Source: an uncultured Lachnospiraceae bacterium
Lineage (GTDB): Bacteria > Bacillota > Clostridia > Lachnospirales > Lachnospiraceae
Length of the DNA stretch: 48,850 nucleotides
Reading direction: 5' to 3'
Assembly (NCBI GenBank): GCA_946541955.1
Contig: CAMNJZ010000007.1
Location: 1 to 48,850, forward strand
Below the pieces are notes generated by a model. It searched no databases and was not told where the DNA came from. It worked only from the letters and a program-made list of their open reading frames with translations. The position numbers and the translations under genes were made by a program. Shown piece by piece: positions 25,594 through 34,580 of the stretch (position 1 is its first letter; the number at the start of each line of letters is the position of its first letter).

Positions 25594-28500
25594 ATGGCAA
25601 TCAATTTTACGGACAGGCAAAGGGAAGTCCTGGACGCCAGAAACCACAATGTACTTGTATCGGCAGCGGCAGGCAGCGGCAAGACCGCCGTCCTGGTGGA
25701 ACGGATCGTGCGGATGATCAGCGAAGGGGACAGGCCCCTGGACATCGACCGTCTCCTGGTGGTGACCTTTACCAGGGCGGCGGCGGCCCAGATGCGGGAG
25801 CGGATCGGAAAGGCCATTTCCGACAGGCTGGCCCTGGATCCCTCCAACGCCCATCTGCAGAGGCAGGAGCTGCTCCTCCACAACGCCCAGATCACCACCA
25901 TTGACAGCTTCTGTACCTTCCTTCTGCGCAACAATTTCTCGGAGATCGATCTGGATCCGGGCTTTCGGCAGATGGATGAAACGGAGCGGGCCCTGCTGCA
26001 GGGCGAGGTCCTGCAGGCCTATCTGGAGAAAAAGTACGGGGAAAAGGATCCGGCCTTTCTGGCCTGCGCCGACTATTTCTGTCCCCGGGGCTCTGACAAG
26101 GGCCTGGAGGACCTGATCCTGAACCTTTACAACCGGTCCACGGCCCATCCCCAGCCGGAGAGATGGCTGCGGGAGAGGGGAGAGGACTATGTGATGGAGG
26201 ATACCGCCTCCCTCTTTGGCCAGATCTGGATGCAGGCCGGGATCCTGCAGACCCTGCAGCGGCTGGGGGAATCCAGAAGGCACTACGACGCCATGGTCTC
26301 ACTCTGCCTTGCTCCCGGCGGTCCCTATCCCTATGCGGACTTCCTGGAGCTGGAAAGAGACCAGATCTTTGACCCCATGCAAAAGGGCAGGGCCGGGGCC
26401 CTGCTGGATCATATGGAGGACGGGACCGGGTCCCTCATGGGCTATGCCGGGACCCTGGACCCTGGGGATGCCGAGGTCCTCTGGGACTGCATCTGCAGGA
26501 CCTGCGCCCACGGCTTTGCCAGGATCCCTGCCTGCAGCAAAAAGCGCTATCCCGACGTGGATGAGGGCCTCCAGGACAAGGTCAAGACCATGCGGGAAGC
26601 CCAGAAAAAACTGCTGGCCGGCTTCCAGACCAAGTATTCCCACAATGCCCCGGACCTGATCCTGGCCATGATGCAGCATGCGGAGCCGGCCCTTCGTACC
26701 CTGACAGAGGTGACTTTGGAATTTACCCAGGCCTTTGCCGAGGCCAAGAAGGAAAAGAACGCCATTGACTTTGCGGATCTGGAGCACTACGCCCTGCAGA
26801 TCCTGGTGGAAGCCAGGGAGGACGGCAGCTACCAGGCAAGGCCCTGCGCCCTGGAATACCGGGAGCATTTCGATGAGATCCTGATCGACGAATACCAGGA
26901 CAGCAACGATGTCCAGGAGCTCCTTTTGTCCGTCATTTCCAGAGAGGCCCAGGGAAGCTACAACCGCTTCATGGTGGGCGATGTCAAGCAGAGCATTTAT
27001 AAGTTCCGCCTGGCAAGGCCGGAGATCTTCATGGAGAAGTTCGCTTCCTACAAGCAGGGAGACCCCCTGACAGAGCGGATCGATCTGGACCAGAACTTCA
27101 GAAGCCGGTCCCAGGTCCTGGAAAGCGTCAATGAGATCTTCTACAGGATCATGCGGCGGGAGATCGGCGGCGTCGAATATGACGAGACGGTATCCCTCAA
27201 GCCCGGCATGCCCTATCCGGAGGCGGAGGGGAATCCCTATCAGACAGAGCTTCTTTTAGTGGATGACGCGGCGGAGGCCGGGGAAGAGGAGGATCCCGGG
27301 GAAGCGGTCACAGAGGAAGAGGAGGAGCTGACGGGCCACCGGAGAGAGGCCCTGGCCGTTGCCGGCAGGATCAAAGAGCTTGTGGGGGCCTTCCCCTTAA
27401 AGGATGAGGAAACAGGGGGCCTTCGGCCGGCCAGTTTTGGAGATATCGTGATCCTGCTTCGGACCAGTACGGGCTGGAATGAGGAATTCCGGGAGGTGTT
27501 CGAGAGGGAGGGGATCCCTGCCTATGTGGATTCCCGGACCGGGTACTTCCTGGCGGACGAGATCCGTATGATCCTGCAGCTGCTCCGGGTCCTGGACAAT
27601 CCCAGGCAGGACATTCCCCTGTACGGCGTCATGCACGGCTATTTTGGCGGCTTTTCCGAGGAAGACCTGGCCAGGATCCGCCAGGGCCGGCAGGAAGGGA
27701 CCCTCTATGAGAGCGTAAAGGCCTGCCTGGACCAGGGAGAGCCGGAAGACCTTACGGGGAGACTTGGCCTCTTTCTGGCCTTTCTGGAGGACTGGCGGAA
27801 AAAGAGCCTTTATATGCCGGTCCATGAGCTCCTCTCATCCCTTCTGGACCAGACGGGCTATACGGACTACTGCAGGGCCCTGCCCGGGGGAAGACAGCGG
27901 ATCGCCAATCTCCGTATGCTGGAGACCCAGGCCCAGGTCTTTGAACAGACCGCCTATACAGGCCTGTTCCAGTTCATCCGCTATATCGACCAGATGCACC
28001 GGTATGAGGTGGACTACGGGGAAGCCAATACCCTGGACGAGCATGCGGACGTGGTCCGGATCATGAGCATCCATAAGAGCAAGGGCCTGGAATTTCCCAT
28101 CTGCTTTGTGGCAGGTCTGGCAGGGGGCTTCAGCTTCAAGCGCCACGACGCCTCCGGGAGCCTGATCTGCGATACGGACTGGGGCATCGGCGTTGACTAC
28201 GTGGATCCCTCCCTGCGGCTGAAGGCCCCGACCCTGCGCAAGGAGATGATCGCGGACAAGATCCGCAGGGACAGCCTGGGCGAGGAGCTCCGGGTCCTCT
28301 ATGTGGCCATGACCAGGGCCAAGGAAAAGCTGATCCTGACAGGCTACAGCAAGGACATGGGAGATACCCTCCAAAAATGCCAGGGAAGGCTGGCGGGCCT
28401 GGAGACGTCCTTCCACCTGCCGGATTCCCTGATTGCCGACGCTGGCTGCTACCTGGATCTGATTCTGGAAGCTTTGCTTTCCATGGAAGGAAAGGGAGCG

Positions 28501-29403
28501 GACCTTCTGGAGAAGGGGAGCAGACTTGTGAAAATCCGGCGGATTCCCACGGCCCAGATGAAGCTGGCAGGCCTTGGAGAGCAGCTTGCCCTGGCCAGAC
28601 TGGAAAGAGACCTGGAGGAGGCAGGCCGGGAGGAGGTCCCCGGGGAGGAAAGGAAGGCCAGGATCCTGGACCAGATCCTTGCAGACTATCCCCATAAGGA
28701 CCTGGAGGGCCTATACGCCAAGGTCAGCGTTTCCGAGCTGAAGATGGCGGCCATCCACGGGACCCACCCGGGGGCCGGAGAGGAGCCGGCCGGCGAGGGA
28801 GAGATCTCCCTCTTTCCGGAGCCTGCAAGGCCCTGCATCCCCGCCTTTGCCAGGGAGGACAGGGAGGAGACCCGGTCCGGCACCGGCTATGGCACGGCGG
28901 TCCACAGGCTCATGGAGCTTCTGGACTATGAACGCTTTGCGGATCCCGATGGAACAGGGCAGGAGGAGATCCTTGCCTGGAAGGAGGAAATGATTGAGAG
29001 CGGGAAAATTTCCGGGGAGGATGCATCCCTGGTCCATCCCGGCCTGATCCTGGACTTTATCAGGAGCAGCCTGGGAAGACGGATGGGAAGGGCCCAGAGG
29101 GCAGGCCTTCTTCGGAGAGAACAGCCCTTTGTCCTGGGGCTTCCGGCCTCTGCCATGGACAGGGCCTATCCGGACTCTGAGACAGTGATGATTCAGGGAA
29201 TCATTGACGCCTTCTTTGAGGAGGAGGGAAAAATCATCCTTGTGGATTACAAAACAGACCGGGTGGAGACCGGGGCAGAGCTGGCAGGCCGCTACAAGGT
29301 CCAGATGGACTATTATGCGGCGGCCATCGAGCGGCTGACCCATAAGAAGGTGGCCCAGAGAATCCTTTACTCCTTCCGGCTCCGGGAGGAGGTCATGGTA
29401 TAG
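25594..29403 (+). CDS. addA: ATP-dependent helicase/nuclease subunit A
   Basis: The motor and nuclease subunit of AddAB. It starts at the ATG at 25594, preceded by CAGGAG, not at 25522 where the frame overlaps addB (1269 aa). Superfamily 1A helicase motifs appear in order: Q-motif FTDRQREVL, motif I SAAAGSGKTAVLVERI, VVTFTRAAAAQMRERI, Walker B EILIDEYQDSNDVQ, GDVKQSIYKFR, IMSIHKSKGLEFP, and motif VI LRVLYVAMTRAKEKL. The C-terminal RecB-like nuclease domain has GTAVHRLMELLD and IILVDYKTDRVE. The full length and all motifs indicate an active subunit. Confidence 0.97.
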   Translation: MAINFTDRQREVLDARNHNVLVSAAAGSGKTAVLVERIVRMISEGDRPLDIDRLLVVTFTRAAAAQMRERIGKAISDRLALDPSNAHLQRQELLLHNAQITTIDSFCTFLLRNNFSEIDLDPGFRQMDETERALLQGEVLQAYLEKKYGEKDPAFLACADYFCPRGSDKGLEDLILNLYNRSTAHPQPERWLRERGEDYVMEDTASLFGQIWMQAGILQTLQRLGESRRHYDAMVSLCLAPGGPYPYADFLELERDQIFDPMQKGRAGALLDHMEDGTGSLMGYAGTLDPGDAEVLWDCICRTCAHGFARIPACSKKRYPDVDEGLQDKVKTMREAQKKLLAGFQTKYSHNAPDLILAMMQHAEPALRTLTEVTLEFTQAFAEAKKEKNAIDFADLEHYALQILVEAREDGSYQARPCALEYREHFDEILIDEYQDSNDVQELLLSVISREAQGSYNRFMVGDVKQSIYKFRLARPEIFMEKFASYKQGDPLTERIDLDQNFRSRSQVLESVNEIFYRIMRREIGGVEYDETVSLKPGMPYPEAEGNPYQTELLLVDDAAEAGEEEDPGEAVTEEEEELTGHRREALAVAGRIKELVGAFPLKDEETGGLRPASFGDIVILLRTSTGWNEEFREVFEREGIPAYVDSRTGYFLADEIRMILQLLRVLDNPRQDIPLYGVMHGYFGGFSEEDLARIRQGRQEGTLYESVKACLDQGEPEDLTGRLGLFLAFLEDWRKKSLYMPVHELLSSLLDQTGYTDYCRALPGGRQRIANLRMLETQAQVFEQTAYTGLFQFIRYIDQMHRYEVDYGEANTLDEHADVVRIMSIHKSKGLEFPICFVAGLAGGFSFKRHDASGSLICDTDWGIGVDYVDPSLRLKAPTLRKEMIADKIRRDSLGEELRVLYVAMTRAKEKLILTGYSKDMGDTLQKCQGRLAGLETSFHLPDSLIADAGCYLDLILEALLSMEGKGADLLEKGSRLVKIRRIPTAQMKLAGLGEQLALARLERDLEEAGREEVPGEERKARILDQILADYPHKDLEGLYAKVSVSELKMAAIHGTHPGAGEEPAGEGEISLFPEPARPCIPAFAREDREETRSGTGYGTAVHRLMELLDYERFADPDGTGQEEILAWKEEMIESGKISGEDASLVHPGLILDFIRSSLGRRMGRAQRAGLLRREQPFVLGLPASAMDRAYPDSETVMIQGIIDAFFEEEGKIILVDYKTDRVETGAELAGRYKVQMDYYAAAIERLTHKKVAQRILYSFRLREEVMV

Positions 29404-29446
29404 TCAATTTTTTGTACGACTTTTAATGCAATAATGGAAAAGGGTT

Positions 29447-29474
29447 TTGCAGGATGGGAGGAAAGGGGTATAAT
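29447..29474 (+). promoter_or_regulatory. Promoter of the SGNH-like secreted protein gene
   Basis: TTGCAG, 16 bp, then a perfect TATAAT. It lies inside the N-terminal extension offered by the ORF track and so rules that extension out. Confidence 0.75.
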
Positions 29475-29508
29475 AGGAAGCAAATTTGATAAGGAGTATG
29501 AAACAGCC

Positions 29509-30792
29509 ATGAAACATTATGCAGGGAAGCTTTACAGGACCCTGGCGCTGGTACTGGTTCTGATCTTTGTCTTTTCCACGCCGGTATCGGCAGCCGGGAC
29601 GCCGTCCACTGCCAGGGACATGCCAGGGATCAACAAGACCTGGGACGTTCTATTCCTGGGCAACAGCTTCAGCGTCGATACCAGCCGCTATCTCTACCAG
29701 ATCGCAGAGGATGCGGGCTATAAAATGCGGATCGGCGACGTATGGATCGGGGGACTCCATCTGAGCGAGATGTACAGCTACGCCTCCCAGAACCAGCGGA
29801 AATTCACCTATCTGGAGAATACCAGCGGATCCTGGAAGACCCTCAAGTCCGGCTCCTCCTATCAGTGGAGGCTTTCGGATGTCCTGAAAAAGCGCAAATG
29901 GGATGCAGTCATCATCAACCAGTACAGCGCCGACACCGGAAACATGGGGTCCTTTTATAAGAACGGCAACGTCAAGGGAGACAATTACCTGGCCAGGGTG
30001 GCCTCCTATGTACATAAGAAATGTCCGGACGCCCTGATCGGCTACAACATGACCTGGGCCTTCCCCAAGAAGTCCACGGCCTCGGAGTTTTCCTCCATCT
30101 ATGATTCCAGCCAGAAGCAGATGTACAAGATGATCTGCGATACCACCAAGGTCCTTTTGAACGGTTATAAGACCAATGAGGATTCTGCCTCGGCCTACGG
30201 GTCCCAGAAGGCCTCGGTCAAGGCTGCCAGCAAGGGAACAGAGCTGATCGACTTTGTGGTCCCCACAGGAACGGCCATTCAGAACGCCAGGAGCTCCTAC
30301 ATGGGAGACAGTCTGAACCGGGATCAGAAGCATCTGACGCTGACCTACGGCCGCTTTATTGCAGGGCTGTGCGCCGCGGCCAGTCTGGGAATCAATATCG
30401 ACAACGTGGACAAGCTCCACATGGACGCCAAGGGATCCTCCCTGACTTTGAAGGTCATGAAGCAGAGCGCCAAGGACGCCGTCGACCATCCCTATAAGGT
30501 GACGGACCAGAAGAAAAAGGCGCCCTCTCTTTCGGACCCGGAGCTGAAGCTGACCCTGACCAAGGGCGGCTATGTCAAGGCAGTCTGGGGCCTGGTCAAG
30601 GGAGCGACGGCCTACAAGGTTGTTTATAAGAAGGGCGGCAGCAGCACCCTTTATACCAAGACCCTGAAGGCCAGCGACCGGTCCTTCCTCTTCAAGGGCG
30701 TGGACGGAAAGAACCAGGTGACGGTCTACGCGGTGGGAGATACCTACATCTCCAGGTCTGACAAGACCACCAAGACCCTGAAGATCAAGTAA
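29509..30792 (+). CDS. Secreted SGNH/GDSL-like hydrolase (DUF4886-like)
   Basis: 427 aa from the ATG at 29509. A signal peptide (KLYRTLALVLVLIFVFSTPVSAAG) is cut near residue 28. The catalytic-type domain begins DVLFLGNSFSVDTSRYL, where Gly-Asn-Ser is block I of the SGNH fold, followed by WIGGLHLSEM and WDAVIINQYSADTG. These match the uncharacterised DUF4886 pattern. The last ~85 residues (PELKLTLTKGGYVKAVWGLVKGATAYKVVYKKGG) look like a fibronectin type III-like domain, suggesting carbohydrate or cell-surface contact. A role in trimming cell-surface or dietary glycans is possible. Substrate unknown. AAGGAG is 12 bases from the start and directly abuts a four-codon frame (ATG at 29498) that overlaps it. 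Monocistronic. Confidence 0.8.
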   Translation: MKHYAGKLYRTLALVLVLIFVFSTPVSAAGTPSTARDMPGINKTWDVLFLGNSFSVDTSRYLYQIAEDAGYKMRIGDVWIGGLHLSEMYSYASQNQRKFTYLENTSGSWKTLKSGSSYQWRLSDVLKKRKWDAVIINQYSADTGNMGSFYKNGNVKGDNYLARVASYVHKKCPDALIGYNMTWAFPKKSTASEFSSIYDSSQKQMYKMICDTTKVLLNGYKTNEDSASAYGSQKASVKAASKGTELIDFVVPTGTAIQNARSSYMGDSLNRDQKHLTLTYGRFIAGLCAAASLGINIDNVDKLHMDAKGSSLTLKVMKQSAKDAVDHPYKVTDQKKKAPSLSDPELKLTLTKGGYVKAVWGLVKGATAYKVVYKKGGSSTLYTKTLKASDRSFLFKGVDGKNQVTVYAVGDTYISRSDKTTKTLKIK

Positions 30793-30809
30793 TAATACAG
30801 GAAACAGAA

Positions 30810-30859
30810 AAAAGGCTTTCCGGCGGTGTGTAATAATAAACCGCGGCGGAAAGCCTTTT
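30810..30859. terminator. Bidirectional terminator between the SGNH gene and lctP
   Basis: A perfect 13-bp stem AAAAGGCTTTCCG/CGGAAAGCCTTTT with an inner GCGGT/ACCGC. It has U-tracts in both orientations, so it serves the two convergent genes. Confidence 0.9.
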
Positions 30860-30906
30860 CTATAATCTGATTGAAATTATGCGAAGCGATCGCAAAAGCG
30901 ACTGCA

Positions 30907-30930
30907 ACCCAATTGCTATGGCAATTGTTG
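30907..30930 (-). repeat. Small inverted repeat in the lctP 3' region
   Basis: CAATTGC-TATG-GCAATTG has 7-bp arms and lies just past the lctP stop codon, between it and the shared terminator. It may be a 3' stem protecting the mRNA. Confidence 0.35.
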
Positions 30931-30935
30931 TTGTT

Positions 30936-32477
30936 TTATACCAGGCCCAGGATGGGGAAGAAGAAGCAGATCAGGCCGCCCAGGACGGCGTAGAAGAGGC
31001 AGTAGAGGAAGGTTCTGCCAAGGATCTTGCTTTCGCTTCCGACAATGTTCACAGCAGCGCAGCCGATGGCAATGCTCTGGGGGCAGAGCATCTTTCCGAC
31101 GCCGCCGCCCATTTCATTGGCGGCACAGAGCCATGCGGGATCGGCTCCGATCTGCTGGGCCGTCTGGGCCTGGAGGGAACCGAAAAGGACGGCGGTGGAG
31201 GTGCCGGACCCCGTGACAAAGCCGCCGATGACGCCGATGAGGGGCGAGAAGAGCGGGAAAAAGCTGCCGGTGACCTGGACCAGGACGGCCGCGATGGCGC
31301 TGATCATGCCGCTGTAGCCCATGATCTTGGCCACGGCCAGGACGCTGCAGACGGTCAGGATGGTCTTGACATTGGTCTTCACAGTCCTGCACAGGACCTT
31401 CCACATGGTCTGCAGGGAGGCCCTCTGGATCAGGCTCCCGCAGAAGGAGGCAATGAAAATGATGATGCCGGGGGTATTGACCCAGTAGAAGTTCAAAGTA
31501 CCCGGATTCTGGCCGGTGTATACCTGGACGGAGGACTTGATCGAAGCCAGGGGATCATGGATCACAGGGACCAGGTTGGAGGTCAGAAGGAGGAAGAGGA
31601 AGGTGAAGATAAAGGGCGCCCAGGCACGAAGGCCTGCTTCGATGCTGAGGGGCTTTTCCTTCTTCCCGGGGGATGCAATGAGGAATTCCGGCTCCACGGA
31701 GTGGGGCAGGAGCCTGGCCGCGGCCACCATGCAGACCATGCTGATGATGGAGCCCAGGATATTGGGGAGCTCCGCGCCGATAAAGGAGGCGGTCAGGAGC
31801 TGGGGGATCACAAAGGACAGGGAGGCAATCATGGTGAAGGGGACCAGGCCCTTCAGGGCCTTTAAGCCGCCTCCGATGATGACCACCGCCAGGAAGGGAG
31901 ACAGGAAGGTCAGGATGATCTGAATAAAGGCTGCATAACGGGTAAAGGTCAGAGCGTCCAGATTTGCGATCCCGATCAGGGTCGTTGCGGGTACGCCGAC
32001 GCTGCCAAAGACGGTAGGCGTCGAATTGATGACCAGGCAGGCGACCACCGCCAGGACGGGATCAAAGCCCACGCCCACCAGCATGCCTGCGGGAATGGCC
32101 ACGGCCGTACCGAAACCGGCCATGCCTTCCATGAAGTTGCCAAAGCCCCAGGCGATGATCAGCATGAGGATCCGCTTGTCGTTGGAAAGGGATCCCAGCA
32201 TCCGCTTGATATCCTCCATAGCGCCGGTCTCCAGGGTCATGTTGTAGGTGAAAAGGGCTGCGATGATGACCAGAATGATGGGCCAGAGGGCGTTGAGGAT
32301 TCCCTCCAGGGCAGCTGTGATGGTCTCCACAGGGCCAAGACCAAAGAGAAAGGTGCCTTCGAGAGCTGCGATGGCCAGGGCGATCAGACAGGCCTTATAG
32401 CCGGGCATCTTGATGACGCTCATGGCCGTGATCAGCCAGATGATGGGGACCAGGGCAAGAATGAAATTCAGAAGCAT
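30936..32477 (-). CDS. lctP: L-lactate permease (LctP family)
   Basis: A 513-aa, roughly 12-14-helix carrier for lactate/glycolate with cation. Family marks include the N-terminus ALVPIIWLITAMSVIKMPGYKA, GFGNFMEGMAGFGTAVAIPAGMLVGVGFDP, SVGVPATTLIG, and near the end GFVTGSGTSTAVLFGSLQ and CPQSIAIGCAA. Length is typical. The start is fixed by AAGGAGG six bases upstream. No lactate dehydrogenase or Lut genes lie nearby. The gene is monocistronic. Direction (uptake or export) cannot be told. The 328-aa plus-strand ORF across it is a shadow. Confidence 0.95.
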   Translation of the reverse strand: MLLNFILALVPIIWLITAMSVIKMPGYKACLIALAIAALEGTFLFGLGPVETITAALEGILNALWPIILVIIAALFTYNMTLETGAMEDIKRMLGSLSNDKRILMLIIAWGFGNFMEGMAGFGTAVAIPAGMLVGVGFDPVLAVVACLVINSTPTVFGSVGVPATTLIGIANLDALTFTRYAAFIQIILTFLSPFLAVVIIGGGLKALKGLVPFTMIASLSFVIPQLLTASFIGAELPNILGSIISMVCMVAAARLLPHSVEPEFLIASPGKKEKPLSIEAGLRAWAPFIFTFLFLLLTSNLVPVIHDPLASIKSSVQVYTGQNPGTLNFYWVNTPGIIIFIASFCGSLIQRASLQTMWKVLCRTVKTNVKTILTVCSVLAVAKIMGYSGMISAIAAVLVQVTGSFFPLFSPLIGVIGGFVTGSGTSTAVLFGSLQAQTAQQIGADPAWLCAANEMGGGVGKMLCPQSIAIGCAAVNIVGSESKILGRTFLYCLFYAVLGGLICFFFPILGLV

Positions 32478-32512
32478 GATAACCTCCTTAATATGTATTC
32501 CGGATCTGAGAA

Positions 32513-32538
32513 AGGCTTCCCCCAGAGGAGATAAGCCT
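32513..32538 (-). promoter_or_regulatory. Leader hairpin of lctP
   Basis: AGGCTT/AAGCCT arms with a 14-nt loop in the short lctP leader. On the minus strand the stem is followed by TCTC rather than a full U-tract, so it is a weak attenuator at most. Confidence 0.3.
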
Positions 32539-32551
32539 GTAATCAGCCTCC

Positions 32552-32560
32552 ATTATATCA
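32552..32560 (-). promoter_or_regulatory. Extended -10 promoter of lctP
   Basis: TGATATAAT on the minus strand is a consensus extended -10. The -35 is poor. A TTGACA lies further upstream (32600-32605) at the wrong distance. The leader would be ~65 bases. The rest of 32606-32730 shows no gene or clear signal. Confidence 0.55.
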
Positions 32561-32730
32561 TTTACCGGTCCCAAGAAGTAGCCTATTTCGCGTTTTTCCT
32601 GTCAATATTGTTGAAAACAAGGGGCAAATATTCCGAAAATTGTGCAAATTAACAAACTATCAGGTCGGGTAAAGCAGGGAAAGAGGCCTGCCAGGTGCCG
32701 GGGGCTGCAGGGAGAGATGCAGGTCCTGTA

Positions 32731-32759
32731 TTGACAGAAAGAAATGATTGTAATATTGT
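32731..32759 (+). promoter_or_regulatory. Promoter of the TPP riboswitch-thiT transcript
   Basis: A perfect TTGACA, 17 bp, then TATTGT, with the start expected about ten bases before the riboswitch. Confidence 0.75.
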
Positions 32760-32775
32760 ATTACTTGTTAATATT

Positions 32776-32864
32776 ACTGCTGGGGGAGCGCATGCTGAGA
32801 AACCGGACCAGAGCCGGTGACCCTTATTACCTGATCCGGATAATGCCGGCGCAGGGAAGCCTGA
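32776..32864 (+). promoter_or_regulatory. TPP riboswitch (THI element)
   Basis: The conserved thi-box segments appear in order: GGGGGAGC then GCTGAGA, TGACCCTTATTACCTGATC, CGGATAATGCCGGCG, and AGGGAAGC. This is a canonical thiamine pyrophosphate aptamer with a short variable P3 arm. It lies ~85 bases before thiT, with alternative hairpins between, so TPP should shut off thiamine uptake. Confidence 0.95.
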
Positions 32865-32873
32865 CAGAGAACT

Positions 32874-32949
32874 GCAGACAAGGCCCGCAGGGCCCTCTGG
32901 AGACTTTGTCTGCGATGCCCCCTCCTTTTTAAGACAAGGAGGTTTTTTT
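32874..32949 (+). terminator. thiT expression platform: terminator/SD-sequestering hairpin
   Basis: GCAGACAAG/CTTTGTCTGC (32874-32913) is followed by CCTCCTT (32921-32927) pairing with AAGGAGG (32936-32942), then TTTTTTT. The 3' arm is the thiT Shine-Dalgarno sequence and the U-run abuts the ATG. The hairpin could therefore end transcription and also hide the ribosome site. Confidence 0.75.
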
Positions 32950-33609
32950 ATGTCTTTATTTGTCAACGCGGAAGGCGGTCTGACGACTGCCGGCTATGCC
33001 CTGTTCATCATTCTGGCCCTGATCGCCCTGGTCGCAGCGGGTGCCATCGCATCCAAGGTCTCCGGAAAGAAGCTTTCCGCCAGAGTCCTGGCCTTCTGCG
33101 CCATGGGCATTGCCCTGGCCCAGGTGACCAGCTACATCAAGCTCTTTCATCTTCCCTACGGCGGCTCTGTGACCCTGCTCTCCATGTTTTTTATCTGCCT
33201 GGTGGCAAACTGGTATGGTGCAGGGACCGGTATTCTGGTAGGATTTGTCTATGGCATCCTGCAGTTCATCCAGGAGCCCTATTTCCTGACCATTCTCCAG
33301 GTACTTTGCGATTATCTGCTGGCCTTTGCGGCCCTGGGCCTGGCCGGCTTCTTCAACAAGCAGAAGAACGGTCTGACCATCGGCTATCTGGTGGGAATTC
33401 TGGGACGCGGCGTTTTCAACGCCCTGGCCGGCTATCTCTACTGGATGGAATATATGCCCGACAATTTCCCCAGGTCTCTGACGGCCGTGTATCCTATTGT
33501 TTATAATTTCTCCTTCATTCTGGCAGAGGGTCTGATCACCCTGATCATCATCAACATCCCTGCCGTGAAGAAGGCCCTGGGAAGGATCCGGACCATGGCA
33601 CTGTCCTGA
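32950..33609 (+). CDS. thiT: Thiamine ECF transporter substrate-binding subunit ThiT
   Basis: The S component that binds thiamine in the membrane and works with a shared ECF energising module (not in this window). At 219 aa with about six membrane helices it has the ThiT pattern: KLSARVLAFCAMGIALAQVTSYIKLFHLPYGGSVTLLSM, VANWYGAGTGILVGFVYGILQFIQEPYF, and GRGVFNALAGYLYWMEYMP near the C-terminal thiamine site. The TPP riboswitch directly upstream confirms the assignment. The CPBP gene follows after 31 bases and is probably co-transcribed. Confidence 0.96.
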   Translation: MSLFVNAEGGLTTAGYALFIILALIALVAAGAIASKVSGKKLSARVLAFCAMGIALAQVTSYIKLFHLPYGGSVTLLSMFFICLVANWYGAGTGILVGFVYGILQFIQEPYFLTILQVLCDYLLAFAALGLAGFFNKQKNGLTIGYLVGILGRGVFNALAGYLYWMEYMPDNFPRSLTAVYPIVYNFSFILAEGLITLIIINIPAVKKALGRIRTMALS

Positions 33610-33640
33610 TCCCACCCGGGAACTGCAGCGGGAGGTATGT

Positions 33641-34477
33641 ATGCTGCAAAAAAGGACTTTCTCCGGGATCTGGCAGGCTCTGAGGCCGGCCCTCCTTTTT
33701 ATCGCGCTTTACCTGCTCCTTCTGAGCATCGGCGATGTGATCTACCCCGGGCTGGCGGGGATATCGGGCCTTGGGCCCTTCCTCCTGCAGCATCCGGGCC
33801 TGTACCGCTTTTTTCTGATCGTCTTTTCCATGGCGGGGGCTCTCATCCCTGTCCTTCGGGAGGGAAGGCTCCGGATCATTTATTTCAGGCAGAAGGAGAG
33901 GGAAAACAGGGTCCTGGGGAGACAGATCGAAGCAAAGAGGGGCCTGATCCTGGCCTGTCTTGTCCTTGCAGCCGCATCCGCCTGTCTCTATGGGAACTTT
34001 CTGGTGGAGGCCATGAGCTGGAACTCCGCTTCCGTCCCTGCCATGGAGGCCATTTATCAGGAAATCAGTCCCCTGGCCATCCTGGCCGCCTTCGGTATCT
34101 TTACGCCCTTTGTGGAGGAATTCGTATTCCGGGGCATCCTTTATACAGGACTCAGAGAGGTCCTTCCGGCGCCTGCCGCGGTCTTCCTTACGTCCCTCTT
34201 ATTCGGGCTTTACCATGGCGATCTGGTGCAGGGCGTCTACGCCTTTGGCGTCAGCCTCCTCTTTTGTCTGTCCATGGAGCTGCTGCGACAGTTCGAGGCG
34301 CCCTGGATCCTGCACGGGGTGGCAAATTTCCTGCCTCTGGTCCTTTCCTTTCTGGGTGTCTGGAACCTTTTGTCCGGCGCCCTCTGGCGGTACTGCTTCC
34401 TGATCTGTCTGCTCTTGTCCATCGCCGTACTCTGCGCAGTGCTGGGACCTAGCAGGGAGGAGAGGCCCAGGACCTGA
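33641..34477 (+). CDS. CPBP family intramembrane glutamic endopeptidase
   Basis: 278 aa with about eight membrane segments. The catalytic motifs of the CPBP/Abi family are visible: EEFVFRGILYTGLRE (the EExxxR motif), LLFGLYHGDLVQGVYAFGVSL (FxxxH), and ILHGVANF (HxxxN). Family members cleave membrane proteins or process CAAX-type and peptide substrates. The substrate here is unknown. GGGAGG precedes two overlapping ATGs (33637 and 33641), and only the second frame encodes the CPBP motifs. The 271-aa frame from 33637 is its shadow. It sits behind thiT, so it may be under TPP control by read-through. Confidence 0.9.
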   Translation: MLQKRTFSGIWQALRPALLFIALYLLLLSIGDVIYPGLAGISGLGPFLLQHPGLYRFFLIVFSMAGALIPVLREGRLRIIYFRQKERENRVLGRQIEAKRGLILACLVLAAASACLYGNFLVEAMSWNSASVPAMEAIYQEISPLAILAAFGIFTPFVEEFVFRGILYTGLREVLPAPAAVFLTSLLFGLYHGDLVQGVYAFGVSLLFCLSMELLRQFEAPWILHGVANFLPLVLSFLGVWNLLSGALWRYCFLICLLLSIAVLCAVLGPSREERPRT

Positions 34478-34544
34478 GGCGGGGACAGCTTTTTCCCTTG
34501 CAGAACCTTTGCATGCAGAACCGGAAAAATAGTTGGAAATATGC

Positions 34545-34574
34545 TTGCTTTTTACTTCGTGCCCATGATATAAT
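34545..34574 (+). promoter_or_regulatory. Promoter of rpmE
   Basis: TTGCTT, 18 bp, then a perfect TATAAT with TGA before it (extended -10). Confidence 0.75.
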
Positions 34575-34580
34575 ACATCC

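Noticed and set aside
30879-31865. 328-aa plus-strand ORF opposite lctP
   Set aside because: Asp/Gly/Glu-rich shadow of the lactate permease, starting in the terminator region.
32761-32864. A lysine, glycine or other amino-acid riboswitch before thiT
   Set aside because: The conserved segments CTGAGA and ACCTGATC...GGATAATGCC are diagnostic of the TPP class, and the downstream gene is thiT.
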